Source: Litorimonas sp947503715
GTDB taxonomy: Bacteria; Pseudomonadota; Alphaproteobacteria; Caulobacterales; Maricaulaceae
NCBI RefSeq assembly: GCF_050271975.1
Contig: NZ_CP189850.1
Location: 2,356,001 to 2,420,000 of the forward strand
DNA: 64,000 nucleotides
Direction of reading: 5' to 3'
The translations under genes were made by a program, and so were the position numbers. The notes under the pieces were generated by a model. That model was not told where the DNA came from. It ran no database searches and saw nothing but the letters and a program-made list of their open reading frames with translations. Positions 54,210-63,589 of the stretch are shown in pieces; position 1 is the first letter of the stretch, and each line of letters begins with the position of its first letter.

Positions 54210-55798
54210 GCCGGCTCAATAATTCCCAGTGCTTCCTTGGCTGTGCGGGTGACAGCAATATAATCCAGCTTACCCGTCCCAAGAACGGGAACGGTTGGGA
54301 CGGAGACAATTTTTTTCGGGACAGCCAATTCTGCGACCCCATGCGTTTGCGCCCAACGCAGAAGCTCGCCGCGGTCCGGGTCTTGGTGGTCGGTAATCAA
54401 GACAATCTGCTCGCCCTTTCGCTTATCCGGCACAATCGCGGCGGCATGCATATGGTCCGGCCAAACGGCGGAGGCGCAATTTTCGACGACGGTCAGGGAC
54501 ACCATTTCGCCGCCGATTTTGGCAAATCGTTTTAATCGCCCGCGAATAACGTAATAGCCTTCCGCGTCGACGGACACGACATCACCCGTATCGTGCCAAC
54601 CTTCGTTCAATTCTTCAATCTGGCCCGGATTTTCAGGACGGATATAGCCTTTCATGATATTGGGTCCCTTCACCCAGAGGCGTCCGCCCTCACTCAGACC
54701 TTCAACAGGCTCAATCCGTGTTTCAATACCAGGCAGCATTTTGCCGATAGTCCCGGCGCGAATATCGCCTGGTTGGTTCGCGGCGAGGACGGGTGCACAT
54801 TCCGTCACGCCGTAACCCTCCAGGACCTCGAAGGAGAAACGCTCCTCCGCCGTCTTGCGCGTCTCCTCGCGCACGCGCTCCGCCCCGCACACAGCGATCC
54901 TCAGAGAGTTCAGGCCACCATCCGCACTGGCCCGCATATACTGTTGAAGAAATGTGTCCGTCGCGAACAGCACGGTCGATTTCGTCTTAAATATCCGTTT
55001 TGCAATCGTCTTTGTCTGAAGTGGAGATGGATGCAATACAACAGGATGACCGCTGAAAATCGGCCAGAGCGTCCCTGCCGTCAGGCCGTAACAGTGAAAG
55101 GTCGGCAGCGGGTTGAAGAAAATATCCGTCGGCTCCAATTTCACATGTTCTTCGATCTGTTCAATATTGGCGAGGATATTGGCGTGACTCAAGACAACAC
55201 CTTTTGGATTGCCTTCCGTTCCAGAAGTAAAGAGCACGACACCCGGATCATCCGGCGAATCATGTGTCATAAAGAGCTGCGGTAGGATTGGCCCGATGAT
55301 GGCCCGCATCTTTCCTTTCAGCCCAATCTCTTCTTTTAAATCCTCAAGATAGATAATCTCTACGACCTCAGAGAGTTCCGCTATAAGCGCAGATAATCCG
55401 GCAATATCAATGAATTTTCGTGCAGTCAGAATTGTTTTCAAGGGTGCCGTCTGAACAGCCGCTTTAAGATTCTTTATGCCTGCGGAGAAATTAAGCATGG
55501 CTGGGTTACGATCCGCCGCATGTATCGCCAGAAATGCAATCACGGCCCCGGCCCCTGTCGGAAGGAAAATTCCGATATTATCATTATTATTAGTCCGGTC
55601 CCGAAGGGGCGCAGAGAGCGCAAAGGCGGCCTGCCGCAATTTCTCATAGGTAAACTTCGTGCCGTCTCCATCCGTGACAATCTCAGTCTTCGCCCCATGC
55701 GTTTTGCAGGCGGAGAGAAAGGCTTCAAACAGGCTTCGCCGTGTTCGCTTTTGCCCTTTCTTCGAGAACGCCTCGGAATGTAGAATCTCGGTGTTCAA
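54206..55798 (-). CDS. AMP-dependent acyl ligase, Aas/acyl-ACP synthetase-like
   Basis: 530 aa from a TTG at 55798 with GGGGAA 6 bases upstream. Adenylation domain motifs: LFTSGTEGNPKGVVLSH (P-loop-like A3, about residue 191), YGVTECAPV (A5), WHDTGDVVSVD (A7) and GRLKRFAKIGGEM (A8). The closest match in outline is the ligase half of 2-acylglycerophosphoethanolamine acyltransferase (Aas). It would activate fatty acids for transfer to ACP or lysophospholipid; no acyltransferase domain is attached. It is next to a second AMP-ligase on the same strand. Confidence 0.88.
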   Translation of the reverse strand: MNTEILHSEAFSKKGQKRTRRSLFEAFLSACKTHGAKTEIVTDGDGTKFTYEKLRQAAFALSAPLRDRTNNNDNIGIFLPTGAGAVIAFLAIHAADRNPAMLNFSAGIKNLKAAVQTAPLKTILTARKFIDIAGLSALIAELSEVVEIIYLEDLKEEIGLKGKMRAIIGPILPQLFMTHDSPDDPGVVLFTSGTEGNPKGVVLSHANILANIEQIEEHVKLEPTDIFFNPLPTFHCYGLTAGTLWPIFSGHPVVLHPSPLQTKTIAKRIFKTKSTVLFATDTFLQQYMRASADGGLNSLRIAVCGAERVREETRKTAEERFSFEVLEGYGVTECAPVLAANQPGDIRAGTIGKMLPGIETRIEPVEGLSEGGRLWVKGPNIMKGYIRPENPGQIEELNEGWHDTGDVVSVDAEGYYVIRGRLKRFAKIGGEMVSLTVVENCASAVWPDHMHAAAIVPDKRKGEQIVLITDHQDPDRGELLRWAQTHGVAELAVPKKIVSVPTVPVLGTGKLDYIAVTRTAKEALGIIEPA

Positions 55799-55885
55799 GC
55801 CGTTTCCCCTTCTATGCGCGACTCTTTGGCCGCATTTTAGAAGACGCTAGCGCAGTTTCTCAGCCAGCGCAAAAAACGGTTCAAA

Positions 55886-57400
55886 TCATCCCTTTCTGTA
55901 AGAATCCCGAAGCCGCTGTTTGAAAATCTTTCCACTGTCTTCACGCGGCAATTGCGCATGAACATCAACCTGTCGTGGACATTTAAACCGATCAATTCGA
56001 CCGTCTAGAAAAGCCTTCACATCTGCGAGATCAACGTTTTCTCCGGGAACAGTTTGCACGGCAGCGACAACCATTTCTCCGAATTCCTCATGTGGCACAC
56101 CAAAGATCGCACAATCGAAAATTTCCGGCATATCGATGAGGATCGCTTCAATCTCGGCCGGAAAGATATTCGCGCCGCCGGATATGATCATGTCCTTTTT
56201 TCGGTCGCTAATATAAAGATAATCGTCCTCATCAAGGTAGCCAATATCACCAACGGTTGCATGCGCGCCCTTGCGCTGCCCCTTCAAATCGCCCTCCGTA
56301 TTGGAATAGGTGAAATCTCCGAACTGAGGCAGGTCAATATAGATCGCCCCTGGTTCACCAACGGGCAATTCATTCATGTCATCATCTAAAATTTTGATCG
56401 AGCCGCCTTCGAGGACTTTTCCAACAGAACCCGGCTTCTCCAAGGCTTCCGCAGATGAAATCAGCGTGATGAAACCGATCTCGCTCGCGCCGTAGGATTC
56501 ATAAAATATCGGCCCAAACCAATCAATCATCGCGCGTTTCACATCTTGTGGCCACGCCGAGCCCGTCGATATACTGAACCGCCACGTGGACGTATCATAT
56601 TTACTGCGTATCTCTTCCGGAAGTTTGAGTAATCGCACCATCATCGTCGGCACAATATAGCAATGCGTGATGCCGAACCGTTCAATATCTCTCAGGAATC
56701 CCTCGGCATCGAATTTCGCCGCGATATATAACTCCGCATATCCACTCGCGATTGACATTGTCGAAAGTGCATTGGGCGCACTATGATATAGGGGCGCAGA
56801 GGTGTAGAAGCGGTCCCCGGGCGTCAGTTGCAATAGAGCCGCCGCCAAGCCCTTATAGACCTGATACGGGTCCGGTTTTGCCAGATCGACCTCTCGCCGT
56901 ATTCCTTTCGGACGGCCTGTACTCCCGGATGTATAGGCCAGCATCCCGCGAAATCTGAGCGCATCTGTTTCTATGGGGGACGCCAAATCGATTAATTCAT
57001 TCAGGTTTGTCTGCCCCTCCAGAGACAAGGATTCGAGCTTATAAGCCGTCATGATTTCAGACGGCGTTGGGACCGCAAGAATCGGGATCATAAGTCCAAC
57101 ATCCGGCGTCAATTTTGCCGTAAGGTCACTATGACCAATCAGGATTTTAGCCCTTGCGTCTTTTACAATTTCCACAATGCCGGACGCAGCACCGTGCCAG
57201 TTCAGCGTTACAAAACGCGCCCCGACATGTCGACACGCTTCTATAACCTCCATGTAAAAGACATCATTTCGGAGCAAAACGGCAACGGAGTCATCTTCTC
57301 CGACACCATGGTCTTTCAAGACCGTCGCGAGACATTTGGCACGATGCAAGAACTGGCCTCGCTCTAGTTTTTGTCCCTCATAATATAGGTCGTTGCGCAT
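55886..57400 (-). CDS. AMP-binding acyl-CoA synthetase
   Basis: 504 aa. Adenylate-forming enzyme with LAYTSGSTGRPKGIRRE (A3, about residue 157), YESYGASEIGFIT (A5), GDIGYLDEDDYLYISDRKKDMIISGGANIFPAEIE in outline (A7-A8) and the catalytic Lys in DSGKIFKQRLRD (A10). Probably a fatty or aromatic acyl-CoA ligase feeding beta-oxidation or lipid synthesis. It starts before the Aas-like gene (87 bp apart) on the same strand. The substrate cannot be read from the sequence. Confidence 0.92.
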   Translation of the reverse strand: MRNDLYYEGQKLERGQFLHRAKCLATVLKDHGVGEDDSVAVLLRNDVFYMEVIEACRHVGARFVTLNWHGAASGIVEIVKDARAKILIGHSDLTAKLTPDVGLMIPILAVPTPSEIMTAYKLESLSLEGQTNLNELIDLASPIETDALRFRGMLAYTSGSTGRPKGIRREVDLAKPDPYQVYKGLAAALLQLTPGDRFYTSAPLYHSAPNALSTMSIASGYAELYIAAKFDAEGFLRDIERFGITHCYIVPTMMVRLLKLPEEIRSKYDTSTWRFSISTGSAWPQDVKRAMIDWFGPIFYESYGASEIGFITLISSAEALEKPGSVGKVLEGGSIKILDDDMNELPVGEPGAIYIDLPQFGDFTYSNTEGDLKGQRKGAHATVGDIGYLDEDDYLYISDRKKDMIISGGANIFPAEIEAILIDMPEIFDCAIFGVPHEEFGEMVVAAVQTVPGENVDLADVKAFLDGRIDRFKCPRQVDVHAQLPREDSGKIFKQRLRDSYRKG

Positions 57401-57477
57401 CGTCAGGTCCCGTCTTGTTTTTGAAACCGTAGATGACTTTCATCTAGCAATCAAAGGCACCTTTCTTCTCGTGACCA

Positions 57478-57708
57478 TTACTTCTCCGACAATCTCGCCT
57501 CCAAAACTTCAAGCCGTGATAAAATAGCTTCGCGGCTCTGGCGATCGGTCTCCAAGGCCTGTGCTAGTGCCTTCTTATCCTCGTTCAGCTCAGCGATGTA
57601 GATATGCGCTTTTTCCAACTCATTGAGCATGGTCAGCATTTTTTGTGTGACGTCGATTTGCCCGGTTTGTGTCGGATTGAAAATAGAAATCGTCGTGCTG
57701 CCATTCAT
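57478..57708 (-). CDS. Small coiled-coil protein
   Basis: 76 aa. The first 20 residues are Thr/Ser/Asn-rich; residues about 22-76 form a long amphipathic helix (MLTMLNELEKAHIYIAEL, then a heptad-like SRLEVLEARL). No family recognised. It overlaps the stop of the Tad-like gene by about one base and is probably co-transcribed with it. Confidence 0.6.
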   Translation of the reverse strand: MNGSTTISIFNPTQTGQIDVTQKMLTMLNELEKAHIYIAELNEDKKALAQALETDRQSREAILSRLEVLEARLSEK

Positions 57709-58321
57709 CTAATCAGATAGTCCTGCGAAAATGAAAATCGCGCCGGAATTCGTAGTCGGCGAGGCCGAGGATGACGCGGTATAAATCGAGCAAATATCGC
57801 CCTGAAGAATGGCGTTACCATTACCATCAATCGCGCCTGAGGCAGTGGGGTTTAACGCATAAACGCAGTAAATATCATTGCGGACAATTTTAGAGACGGA
57901 GGAAACACTTATACGCGGATTGGAATCCATAATGATTCCTGCAAAAATTCTTGGAACTTCAACAGATAAATTAACCTGAACAGTTTCCGCTTCCGCATCT
58001 ACGGTCGCTTCACTCTTAAAAACCATTCAAAGTTCTTTCAATTACATCTTCAGCGAATGTCCGGGCTTGAGCTTTTGAGCTTTTCTCAACATTACGCCCA
58101 CCACTGCCCAGCATGATCGCACCGCTGATTGATGCACTATCGGCGGCATCTTGAAGTTTACTTTGCTGTGATTTCCAGAGTGTATTGTCTGCGCCCGCCG
58201 CAAGCGCGACAATGATCGCAAAAGAACAAATGACGAGCGGCGCAGCAACGGAACCTGCCTCATTTTTTATAAAACTATCTAACACTTTCTTCCCGCCCCA
58301 ACTCAAACATGCTGGGGCCAT
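57709..58321 (-). pseudogene. Tad-like (TadG/TadE) pilus-assembly protein split by a +1 frameshift
   Basis: Two overlapping frames, 58016-58321 and 57709-58026, together make one TadG-like protein of about 200 residues. The first ends LNGF-stop and has the N-terminal NEAGSVAAPLVICSFAIIVALAAG membrane helix followed by QDAADSASISGAI. The second continues KSEATVDAEAETVQVNLSVEVPRIFAGI, the usual TadG beta segment. They join at GGT-TTT-TAA-G; slipping +1 on the T5 run removes the stop. This may be a real disruption, a sequencing error or programmed shifting; an ATG at 58026 also allows re-initiation. A GTG at 58285 is an alternative start of the first frame. Confidence 0.65.
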
Positions 58322-58592
58322 GGAAAATCAATGTTGAAATAAGACTTTGAAATAGGGTTAAAAACCAGCAGGCAAACCACAATCTTGAGCCATAAAAATT
58401 CAGAAAGAAGAACAAGAATTGTAGTTCTCACAGCCAATAAGGGGGACTAGGCCAAGCGCTAGCACTATGGTCTGGACCTCTCTAGTTTCTTATATCTCCG
58501 CTTACTTTCGAAGTGACTTTATGGGCAGAATTTTCAGTTAAACACAGTCTTACGCCATTGCGAAAACAGGCGTCTTTGCTTAGGTCACGCCC

Positions 58593-59996
58593 ATGGCAAA
58601 TAAATCCGATATCAAACCCGTTCACATCATCGGCGCGGGCCTCGCCGGCTCGGAAGCTGCTTGGCAATGTGTGTCGCGCGGTGTGCCTGTAGTGCTCCAT
58701 GAAATGCGACCGACGCGCATGACGGATGCGCATGAGACGGGTGGGTTTGCGGAACTCGTTTGCTCCAATTCCTTCCGGTCAGATGACAAAACGGGGAATG
58801 CGGTCGGGGTTTTGCATGAAGAAATGCGGATGGCCGGTTCCCTCATCATGGGGATGGGTGATATGACAAAACTGCCCGCGGGCGGCGCATTGGCCGTCGA
58901 CCGAAATGCGTTTTCCGAGGCCGTCACGACGATTCTTCATGCGCACCCGCTCGCCAGGATTGAATATGGCGAGGTTAAAGGCCTGCCGCCGAAGCATTGG
59001 GAAAACACGATTATAGCGACGGGACCGCTGACTGCGCCATCCCTCGCCGAAGCCATTCTGGCCGAAACGGGCGAAGACTCCCTCGCCTTCTTCGACGCCA
59101 TCGCGCCGATCATTTACAAGGACTCCATCGACTTCGATAAAGCCTGGATGCAATCGCGCTATGACAAAAAAGGTCCGGGCGGCGACGGGGCGGATTATAT
59201 CAACTGCCCGCTCGACAAAGATCAATATGAGGCCTTTATCGAAGCACTCGTGAATTCGGAAAAAACTGAGTTCAAGGAATTTGAGAAGAACACGCCTTAT
59301 TTCGAGAGCTGCCTGCCCATCGAAGTCATGGCCGAACGCGGCTCAGAGACTTTGCGTTGGGGTCCGATGAAGCCTGTCGGCCTGACCAACCCGCATAATC
59401 CGACGGTGAAAGCCCATGCGATTGTTCAACTGCGTCAGGATAATGCGCTCGGCACGCTCTATAATATGGTCGGATTCCAGACGAAGATGAAATATGGCGC
59501 GCAGACAGAAATACTGCGCACTATTCCCGGATTGGAGAAGGCTGTCTTCGCAAGACTTGGCGGTATTCACCGAAATACATTCATTAATTCACCAGTCCTG
59601 CTGAACAAGGACCTGCAACTCAAATCTCGTCCTGACATCCGTTTTGCCGGTCAGATCATGGGCGTTGAGGGTTATGTCGAAAGTGCCGCGCTCGGTATGA
59701 TTACAGGCCGTATGGCGGCGGCACAGGCGCGCGGTGAAAAGGTTGCGGCCCCGCCCCTGACGACGGCACTCGGCTCCCTCGTGGAACATGTTACGGGCGG
59801 ATACATGACGGGACCGAAAGCCAAGTTCCAACCGATGAATGTCAATTTCGGCCTCTTCCCGCCAATTGAGGGCGAGATCGTCTATCCGAAGCTCAACGGC
59901 AAGCGGCGTCGCGGCAAGGACAAGACGCGATACCGCAAGAGCCTCCTCGCCGCGCGGGCGTTGGAGGATATAAAGCCCTGGGTGAAAGCGGCCTAG
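58593..59996 (+). CDS. trmFO: TrmFO, folate-dependent tRNA m5U54 methyltransferase
   Basis: 467 aa flavoprotein that methylates U54 of tRNA with methylene-THF and FADH2. The N-terminal FAD-binding motif is HIIGAGLAGSEAAWQ (about residues 10-24), and the family Cys segment is FAELVCSNSFRSDD. Later come RWGPMKPVGLTNPH, PGLEKAVFARLGGIHRNTF in part, and the GVEGYVESAALGMITGRMAA closing region. Length is normal. It overlaps the convergent DUF4153 gene by 4 bases and is divergent from the Tad-like gene. Confidence 0.96.
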   Translation: MANKSDIKPVHIIGAGLAGSEAAWQCVSRGVPVVLHEMRPTRMTDAHETGGFAELVCSNSFRSDDKTGNAVGVLHEEMRMAGSLIMGMGDMTKLPAGGALAVDRNAFSEAVTTILHAHPLARIEYGEVKGLPPKHWENTIIATGPLTAPSLAEAILAETGEDSLAFFDAIAPIIYKDSIDFDKAWMQSRYDKKGPGGDGADYINCPLDKDQYEAFIEALVNSEKTEFKEFEKNTPYFESCLPIEVMAERGSETLRWGPMKPVGLTNPHNPTVKAHAIVQLRQDNALGTLYNMVGFQTKMKYGAQTEILRTIPGLEKAVFARLGGIHRNTFINSPVLLNKDLQLKSRPDIRFAGQIMGVEGYVESAALGMITGRMAAAQARGEKVAAPPLTTALGSLVEHVTGGYMTGPKAKFQPMNVNFGLFPPIEGEIVYPKLNGKRRRGKDKTRYRKSLLAARALEDIKPWVKAA

Positions 59997-61717
59997 TTTG
60001 GAACGATGAGGGCGATTTCCACATTCGCATCCCGAATATTATCCTCCCTGTAATCTGCAAAATATCCGCTCAGGATGAGCAGTGCCGCCTCCGTACCATC
60101 AGTCGCCCTGACGGGTTGCACCGGAATTTGAATATTCTCGCTGGAACTATTTCCACCCCGAAGATCGGCGCTGTCGAAAATCCCTCCGAAATCCACGATA
60201 TATGTCCGCTCCCCGACGTCAAATGTAGCTTCAAACCCGTTCTTCACCTGAATGATGCTATCTTCGAAAATGCGGTCATTATTCTCTGACAGGGTGATTT
60301 TGTAGGGTCCAAAGAAGCGGTTATTTTCTGGAATATCCAACGGCCCTTCGAAACGGATGGAATAGGCGGTCCTGTAAGGGAGCTTTTCTCCGACTTCATT
60401 AAGCCCAAGTTCCGTTTTGATCGTCCGCCACTCGTCAGAATAAATCCATTTCGGCATGTCGTAATTTGGCAGGAGAGTTTTGAACCTTGCCTCGTCTTCA
60501 GCCTTGATCAGATATTCGACACCGCCCAGAAATTGCTTCGCAACGTCCGGATTGTTTTTCAAATTCTCTGCCGTGAATTCAGGAAGCTTCTGCTTCGCCT
60601 CCATTGCGCTGTTAAACTGGCTGCGCACAGAGAGCGGCTCTGCAATGACCGCCCCGATGGCCAATAAAATAGCTGCAAAGCCTGTCGGAATTCGAATGTC
60701 ACGCGCGGCACGTGGCATAACCGTGAAGGACAGACCTTGGATAAGGGCCCACACGAAAACGAGCATCAGGAACAGGCGGTCGACCGTATATCCGTAAGCT
60801 CCCACTCGCACGAAAACAGCAAGGCCGAGCATAATGGCCGCAGGAATCATGACCCAATGCCAGACCTTGCGATAGAACCTCACAAAACCGTTCTTGTTCA
60901 ATATTTCCGGCGTCAACATCAACCAGACCAGCATTCCAATACCAAGAAATGGCGTGACGAGCGTCGCGATTTCGCCTTTTGGAAAATCCCATTGCACCAG
61001 GATTTTGATGCCATAGGCCAGCACAATCAGCGCGTAGATACAGAGCAAGGGCGCGAGCATCCAAGTCCCGAGAAAAGACAGCGCCCGTGCTTCGAAAGAT
61101 AGCGCCTCGATCCCTTCCGGCGCATCCGTCTTCGGCAAAGTGCCCAGCCAGTAGAGCGGGGCGAGGAAACCCAGCCCAATCGGGATAATAATATCCTCGG
61201 TCAGATTATCGACTCTGATATCGAACAGAATACTTAGCGCGGAGGTGATGGCGAACACGCCCGCCACAAATATAATCGACCCCACAGTCGCAAAAATCGC
61301 GCCGGTCCAGAGTTTCTGCGTGAAATTCCAGACCCGCATATCATCGCGAGACAACCGCCAGAGGCTAGCATTGCCGAGAAAGAGAATCGCTGCGGCCACA
61401 GCCATGGGAATGTTGAACCCCAACCTCTCTCCGAATGCCGCGAGACCGAAAGCTATGCCGGCCAGAACAATCTGGATCAGGGTTGTCTTGGCAAAAGCCC
61501 ACGCCCGAACCTCTCCGATGAGACGGAGAATAACCGCGACATAGCCGGACAGGATGAAAGCGCCGAAAATGTAATCGTCGTCAAACCATGTGGACCGAAA
61601 ATTCTCATAAATCAGCCAGAGCGTGAACAATGCCATGATGACTGTCGCGACAGGAAACCGTTTCACGACCTCGCCGAAATCCGGCAACCGTCCGCCCAGT
61701 CGTTTCAGAAAACTCAT
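59993..61717 (-). CDS. DUF4153 membrane protein
   Basis: 574 aa. About ten hydrophobic segments in the first 400 residues form a membrane domain with few charged residues. Residues about 410-574 are a hydrophilic extracytoplasmic domain rich in beta strands (GERTYIVDFGGIFDS, QIPVQPVRA). The pattern and length fit DUF4153, a family of unknown function. Its start overlaps the stop of the squalene-synthase-like gene (ATGA), so the two are translationally coupled. Confidence 0.88.
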   Translation of the reverse strand: MSFLKRLGGRLPDFGEVVKRFPVATVIMALFTLWLIYENFRSTWFDDDYIFGAFILSGYVAVILRLIGEVRAWAFAKTTLIQIVLAGIAFGLAAFGERLGFNIPMAVAAAILFLGNASLWRLSRDDMRVWNFTQKLWTGAIFATVGSIIFVAGVFAITSALSILFDIRVDNLTEDIIIPIGLGFLAPLYWLGTLPKTDAPEGIEALSFEARALSFLGTWMLAPLLCIYALIVLAYGIKILVQWDFPKGEIATLVTPFLGIGMLVWLMLTPEILNKNGFVRFYRKVWHWVMIPAAIMLGLAVFVRVGAYGYTVDRLFLMLVFVWALIQGLSFTVMPRAARDIRIPTGFAAILLAIGAVIAEPLSVRSQFNSAMEAKQKLPEFTAENLKNNPDVAKQFLGGVEYLIKAEDEARFKTLLPNYDMPKWIYSDEWRTIKTELGLNEVGEKLPYRTAYSIRFEGPLDIPENNRFFGPYKITLSENNDRIFEDSIIQVKNGFEATFDVGERTYIVDFGGIFDSADLRGGNSSSENIQIPVQPVRATDGTEAALLILSGYFADYREDNIRDANVEIALIVPN

Positions 61718-62472
61718 ATCTTCCCCCGCAATCCCGCCATCATGAGGCGAGCCTGCTTGGCGACCGGGCTGTAGTCAACTTTTTCAACCTTTGGGTCGAA
61801 ACCGGATTTTGACAGGCGTTTCACAAATCCGGGTATCAGGGCGGCATAGGCGATGGCGGGAAATATCTCCGCCGGACTCTGCGCAAGTTGTGCCCTCGCC
61901 TCACCATGAGCGTTCCCCGCCACCTTCACCAAATCTTCGAACTTCAATTCAGACAGCATCCGGTCATGATAATATCCATAGGCCCGCGCCAATCCGGTCA
62001 GGCCCCACGCCTCGCCCGCTTTCAACACGCCCTCACCCGCATCCACGCCGAGTGTCTTCGCCGCGATCTGTATCAAGATGCCGGAGGTCTGACGGCAATA
62101 TTCACGCGCTTCCTCCAGATCGGCAAAAGGACGCGGGTCGAGATCCCGCGCACGCCCGTCAATCAACCGGTCTATCCAGAATCGGGGAATATCTCGGCGC
62201 TTGACCATTTCAGACAACAGGGTCGAGACCTCGTGCCGCCTGACCTCTCCCTCGCCGTAAATCTCGTCCACGGCATCCCGCCACCATTGATAGCGGATTT
62301 CGCCCAGCATCGGCTCCGTTGTCACATCCGGCACCTTCGCCAACTCGTAATGAAAAGCATATAGCGTCAACAAATCCCGACGTCCCTGTTCCTCCGCCAT
62401 TAAGGCGGCACGGTACCTATCGGGGTCAGCGGATTTGAGGGCCTGTAAAGTTGTAGGGAGTAAGTCTGTCAT
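61714..62472 (-). CDS. Squalene/phytoene synthase-family protein
   Basis: 252 aa from the Met at 62472; an upstream in-frame Met at 62529 adds basic sequence. Features: DRYRAALMAEEQGRRDLLTLYAFHYELAKV and the DARARDLD-like IDGRARDLDPRPFADLEEAREYC segment. The two Asp-rich prenyl-diphosphate motifs are only partly present (no clear DDxxD pair), so it is probably the diverged group, which in mitochondria includes the complex I assembly factor NDUFAF6. The catalytic role is doubtful. Coupled to DUF4153. Confidence 0.85.
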   Translation of the reverse strand: MTDLLPTTLQALKSADPDRYRAALMAEEQGRRDLLTLYAFHYELAKVPDVTTEPMLGEIRYQWWRDAVDEIYGEGEVRRHEVSTLLSEMVKRRDIPRFWIDRLIDGRARDLDPRPFADLEEAREYCRQTSGILIQIAAKTLGVDAGEGVLKAGEAWGLTGLARAYGYYHDRMLSELKFEDLVKVAGNAHGEARAQLAQSPAEIFPAIAYAALIPGFVKRLSKSGFDPKVEKVDYSPVAKQARLMMAGLRGKI

Positions 62473-62587
62473 AACCAAGAACAAGTTTCTACGCGCCAAC
62501 CCTTTGCGCGGCTTGATGCGGTTTGGCAATCTGCTTATGCCTGTTCATAAGAGGAATACTCTTCATTGGTTCACGAAAGGACGTTTT

Positions 62588-62785
62588 ATGACACGTACAC
62601 TTCTCACAGGGTTGGCAGCCGTCGCCCTCGCAACGCCCGCCGCGGCGCATACCGGCGCACATGGCAAAAGCGTTATGACTGAAATCACGCACTGGCTCAG
62701 CAGCCCGATTCACAGCGGCGGAACGATTCTCGCGCTCGTCGCGCTTGTCACTGTTGCCTACATCATCAAACGCCGCAAAGCGTAA
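62588..62785 (+). CDS. Small membrane protein at the head of the sodN operon
   Basis: 65 aa. A Sec signal peptide (MTRTLLTGLAAVALATPAAA) would leave a mature N-terminus starting HTGAHGKS. A single C-terminal TM (GGTILALVALVTVAYII) is followed by KRRKA. AAAGGA lies upstream of the ATG. The sodN start is 13 bases after its stop. His-rich mature ends next to a nickel enzyme suggest metal handling, but this is inference. Short proteins of this architecture near Ni-SOD genes have no known function that I can name. Confidence 0.78.
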   Translation: MTRTLLTGLAAVALATPAAAHTGAHGKSVMTEITHWLSSPIHSGGTILALVALVTVAYIIKRRKA

Positions 62786-62797
62786 GGAGAGCCGATC

Positions 62798-63289
62798 ATG
62801 TTGCACAATATTATTTCAAAATTTGACTCACAGCTCGACACAGCCGACGCGCATTGCGATATTCCCTGCGGTATTTATGACGCCCGCATCGTTACCTATT
62901 ACGCTGTCTCCGCTCTACGCCAAATCGACATCCTTCTCGGCCTGAAAGACAAAGGTCTGTCCGAGACAGCCTTCGCTATGCAAGTTGCCCGTAACACGGC
63001 AAAAAAAGAAGAAATGGCTGAAAACTGCAAGCACCAGACACGCATCATCTGGGGCGATTTCATGAAGCCAAAAAATCAGGAAGACATGGTGAAATGTCAC
63101 GAAGCCGCGCATGCCATCATGCTGGCCGGTTCCGCCGTCAAACAAGACCTTCACCGCGAAGATGGCGAGAAACTTGTTGCGGCTGCGAATACGTTCTCGG
63201 AAATCTTCTGGGCCTCCAAAGGCGTGAAGACCAAGATGGTCACAACGCCTTATGCGCCGAATGTCGAAGTTGTCGAACCTGATCTCTAG
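62798..63289 (+). CDS. sodN: Nickel superoxide dismutase
   Basis: 163 aa. The nickel hook is HCDIPCGIYDA: His19, Cys20 and Cys24 become His1, Cys2 and Cys6 of the mature enzyme after an 18-residue propeptide is removed. The four-helix bundle region follows (SALRQIDILLG, KKEEMAENC, CHEAAHAIMLAGSAVKQ). It disproportionates superoxide; the hexamer is normally cytoplasmic or exported depending on the species, and here no Sec signal is seen. It has AAGGAG 7-8 bases before the ATG. sodX is 6 bases downstream. No iron or manganese SOD is seen in the window. Confidence 0.97.
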   Translation: MLHNIISKFDSQLDTADAHCDIPCGIYDARIVTYYAVSALRQIDILLGLKDKGLSETAFAMQVARNTAKKEEMAENCKHQTRIIWGDFMKPKNQEDMVKCHEAAHAIMLAGSAVKQDLHREDGEKLVAAANTFSEIFWASKGVKTKMVTTPYAPNVEVVEPDL

Positions 63290-63295
63290 GCCGTC

Positions 63296-63589
63296 ATGCC
63301 TCGCCTGATCCGTGTTCGGGGGCAATCAATGTCCCCCACTTTGGAAGACGGCGACTATATTCTAACGTTAAAACCCCGGCGCTTGCGACCGGGGTTTATT
63401 TATGTCCTGAAACATGAGCGGTTAGGCCGGATCGTCAAGCGCCTGTCTGTTTTGGAGAATGATTCTTGCCAGTGGTCCGGCGATAACTCTGCGAGCACGT
63501 CATCAGACCGGATAGGCGCAACGCCGACATCATGCATATCAGGACGCGCCATATGGCGCATCAGTCCGTCAGGGATAAAGCGCCTTTAA
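63296..63589 (+). CDS. sodX: SodX, NiSOD maturation protease
   Basis: 97 aa S26/LexA-type peptidase that removes the SodN propeptide. The nucleophile is Ser11 in RGQSMSPTL and the general base is Lys48 in RIVKRL. The C-terminal WSGDN and IGRVVWR-like (ISGRAIWRI) segments complete the signal-peptidase-like core. It follows sodN by 6 bases. A 9-bp stem (63371-63397) lies inside the coding sequence. Its stop overlaps secF's stop by 4 bases. Confidence 0.94.
   Translation: MPRLIRVRGQSMSPTLEDGDYILTLKPRRLRPGFIYVLKHERLGRIVKRLSVLENDSCQWSGDNSASTSSDRIGATPTSCISGRAIWRISPSGIKRL
63371..63397 (+). other. Terminator-like hairpin inside sodX
   Basis: AAACCCCGG (63371-63379) and CCGGGGTTT (63389-63397) pair perfectly around a 9-base loop, 75 bases into sodX, and are followed by ATTTATG. 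It could attenuate transcription so that sodN is made in excess of sodX. Confidence 0.45.
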
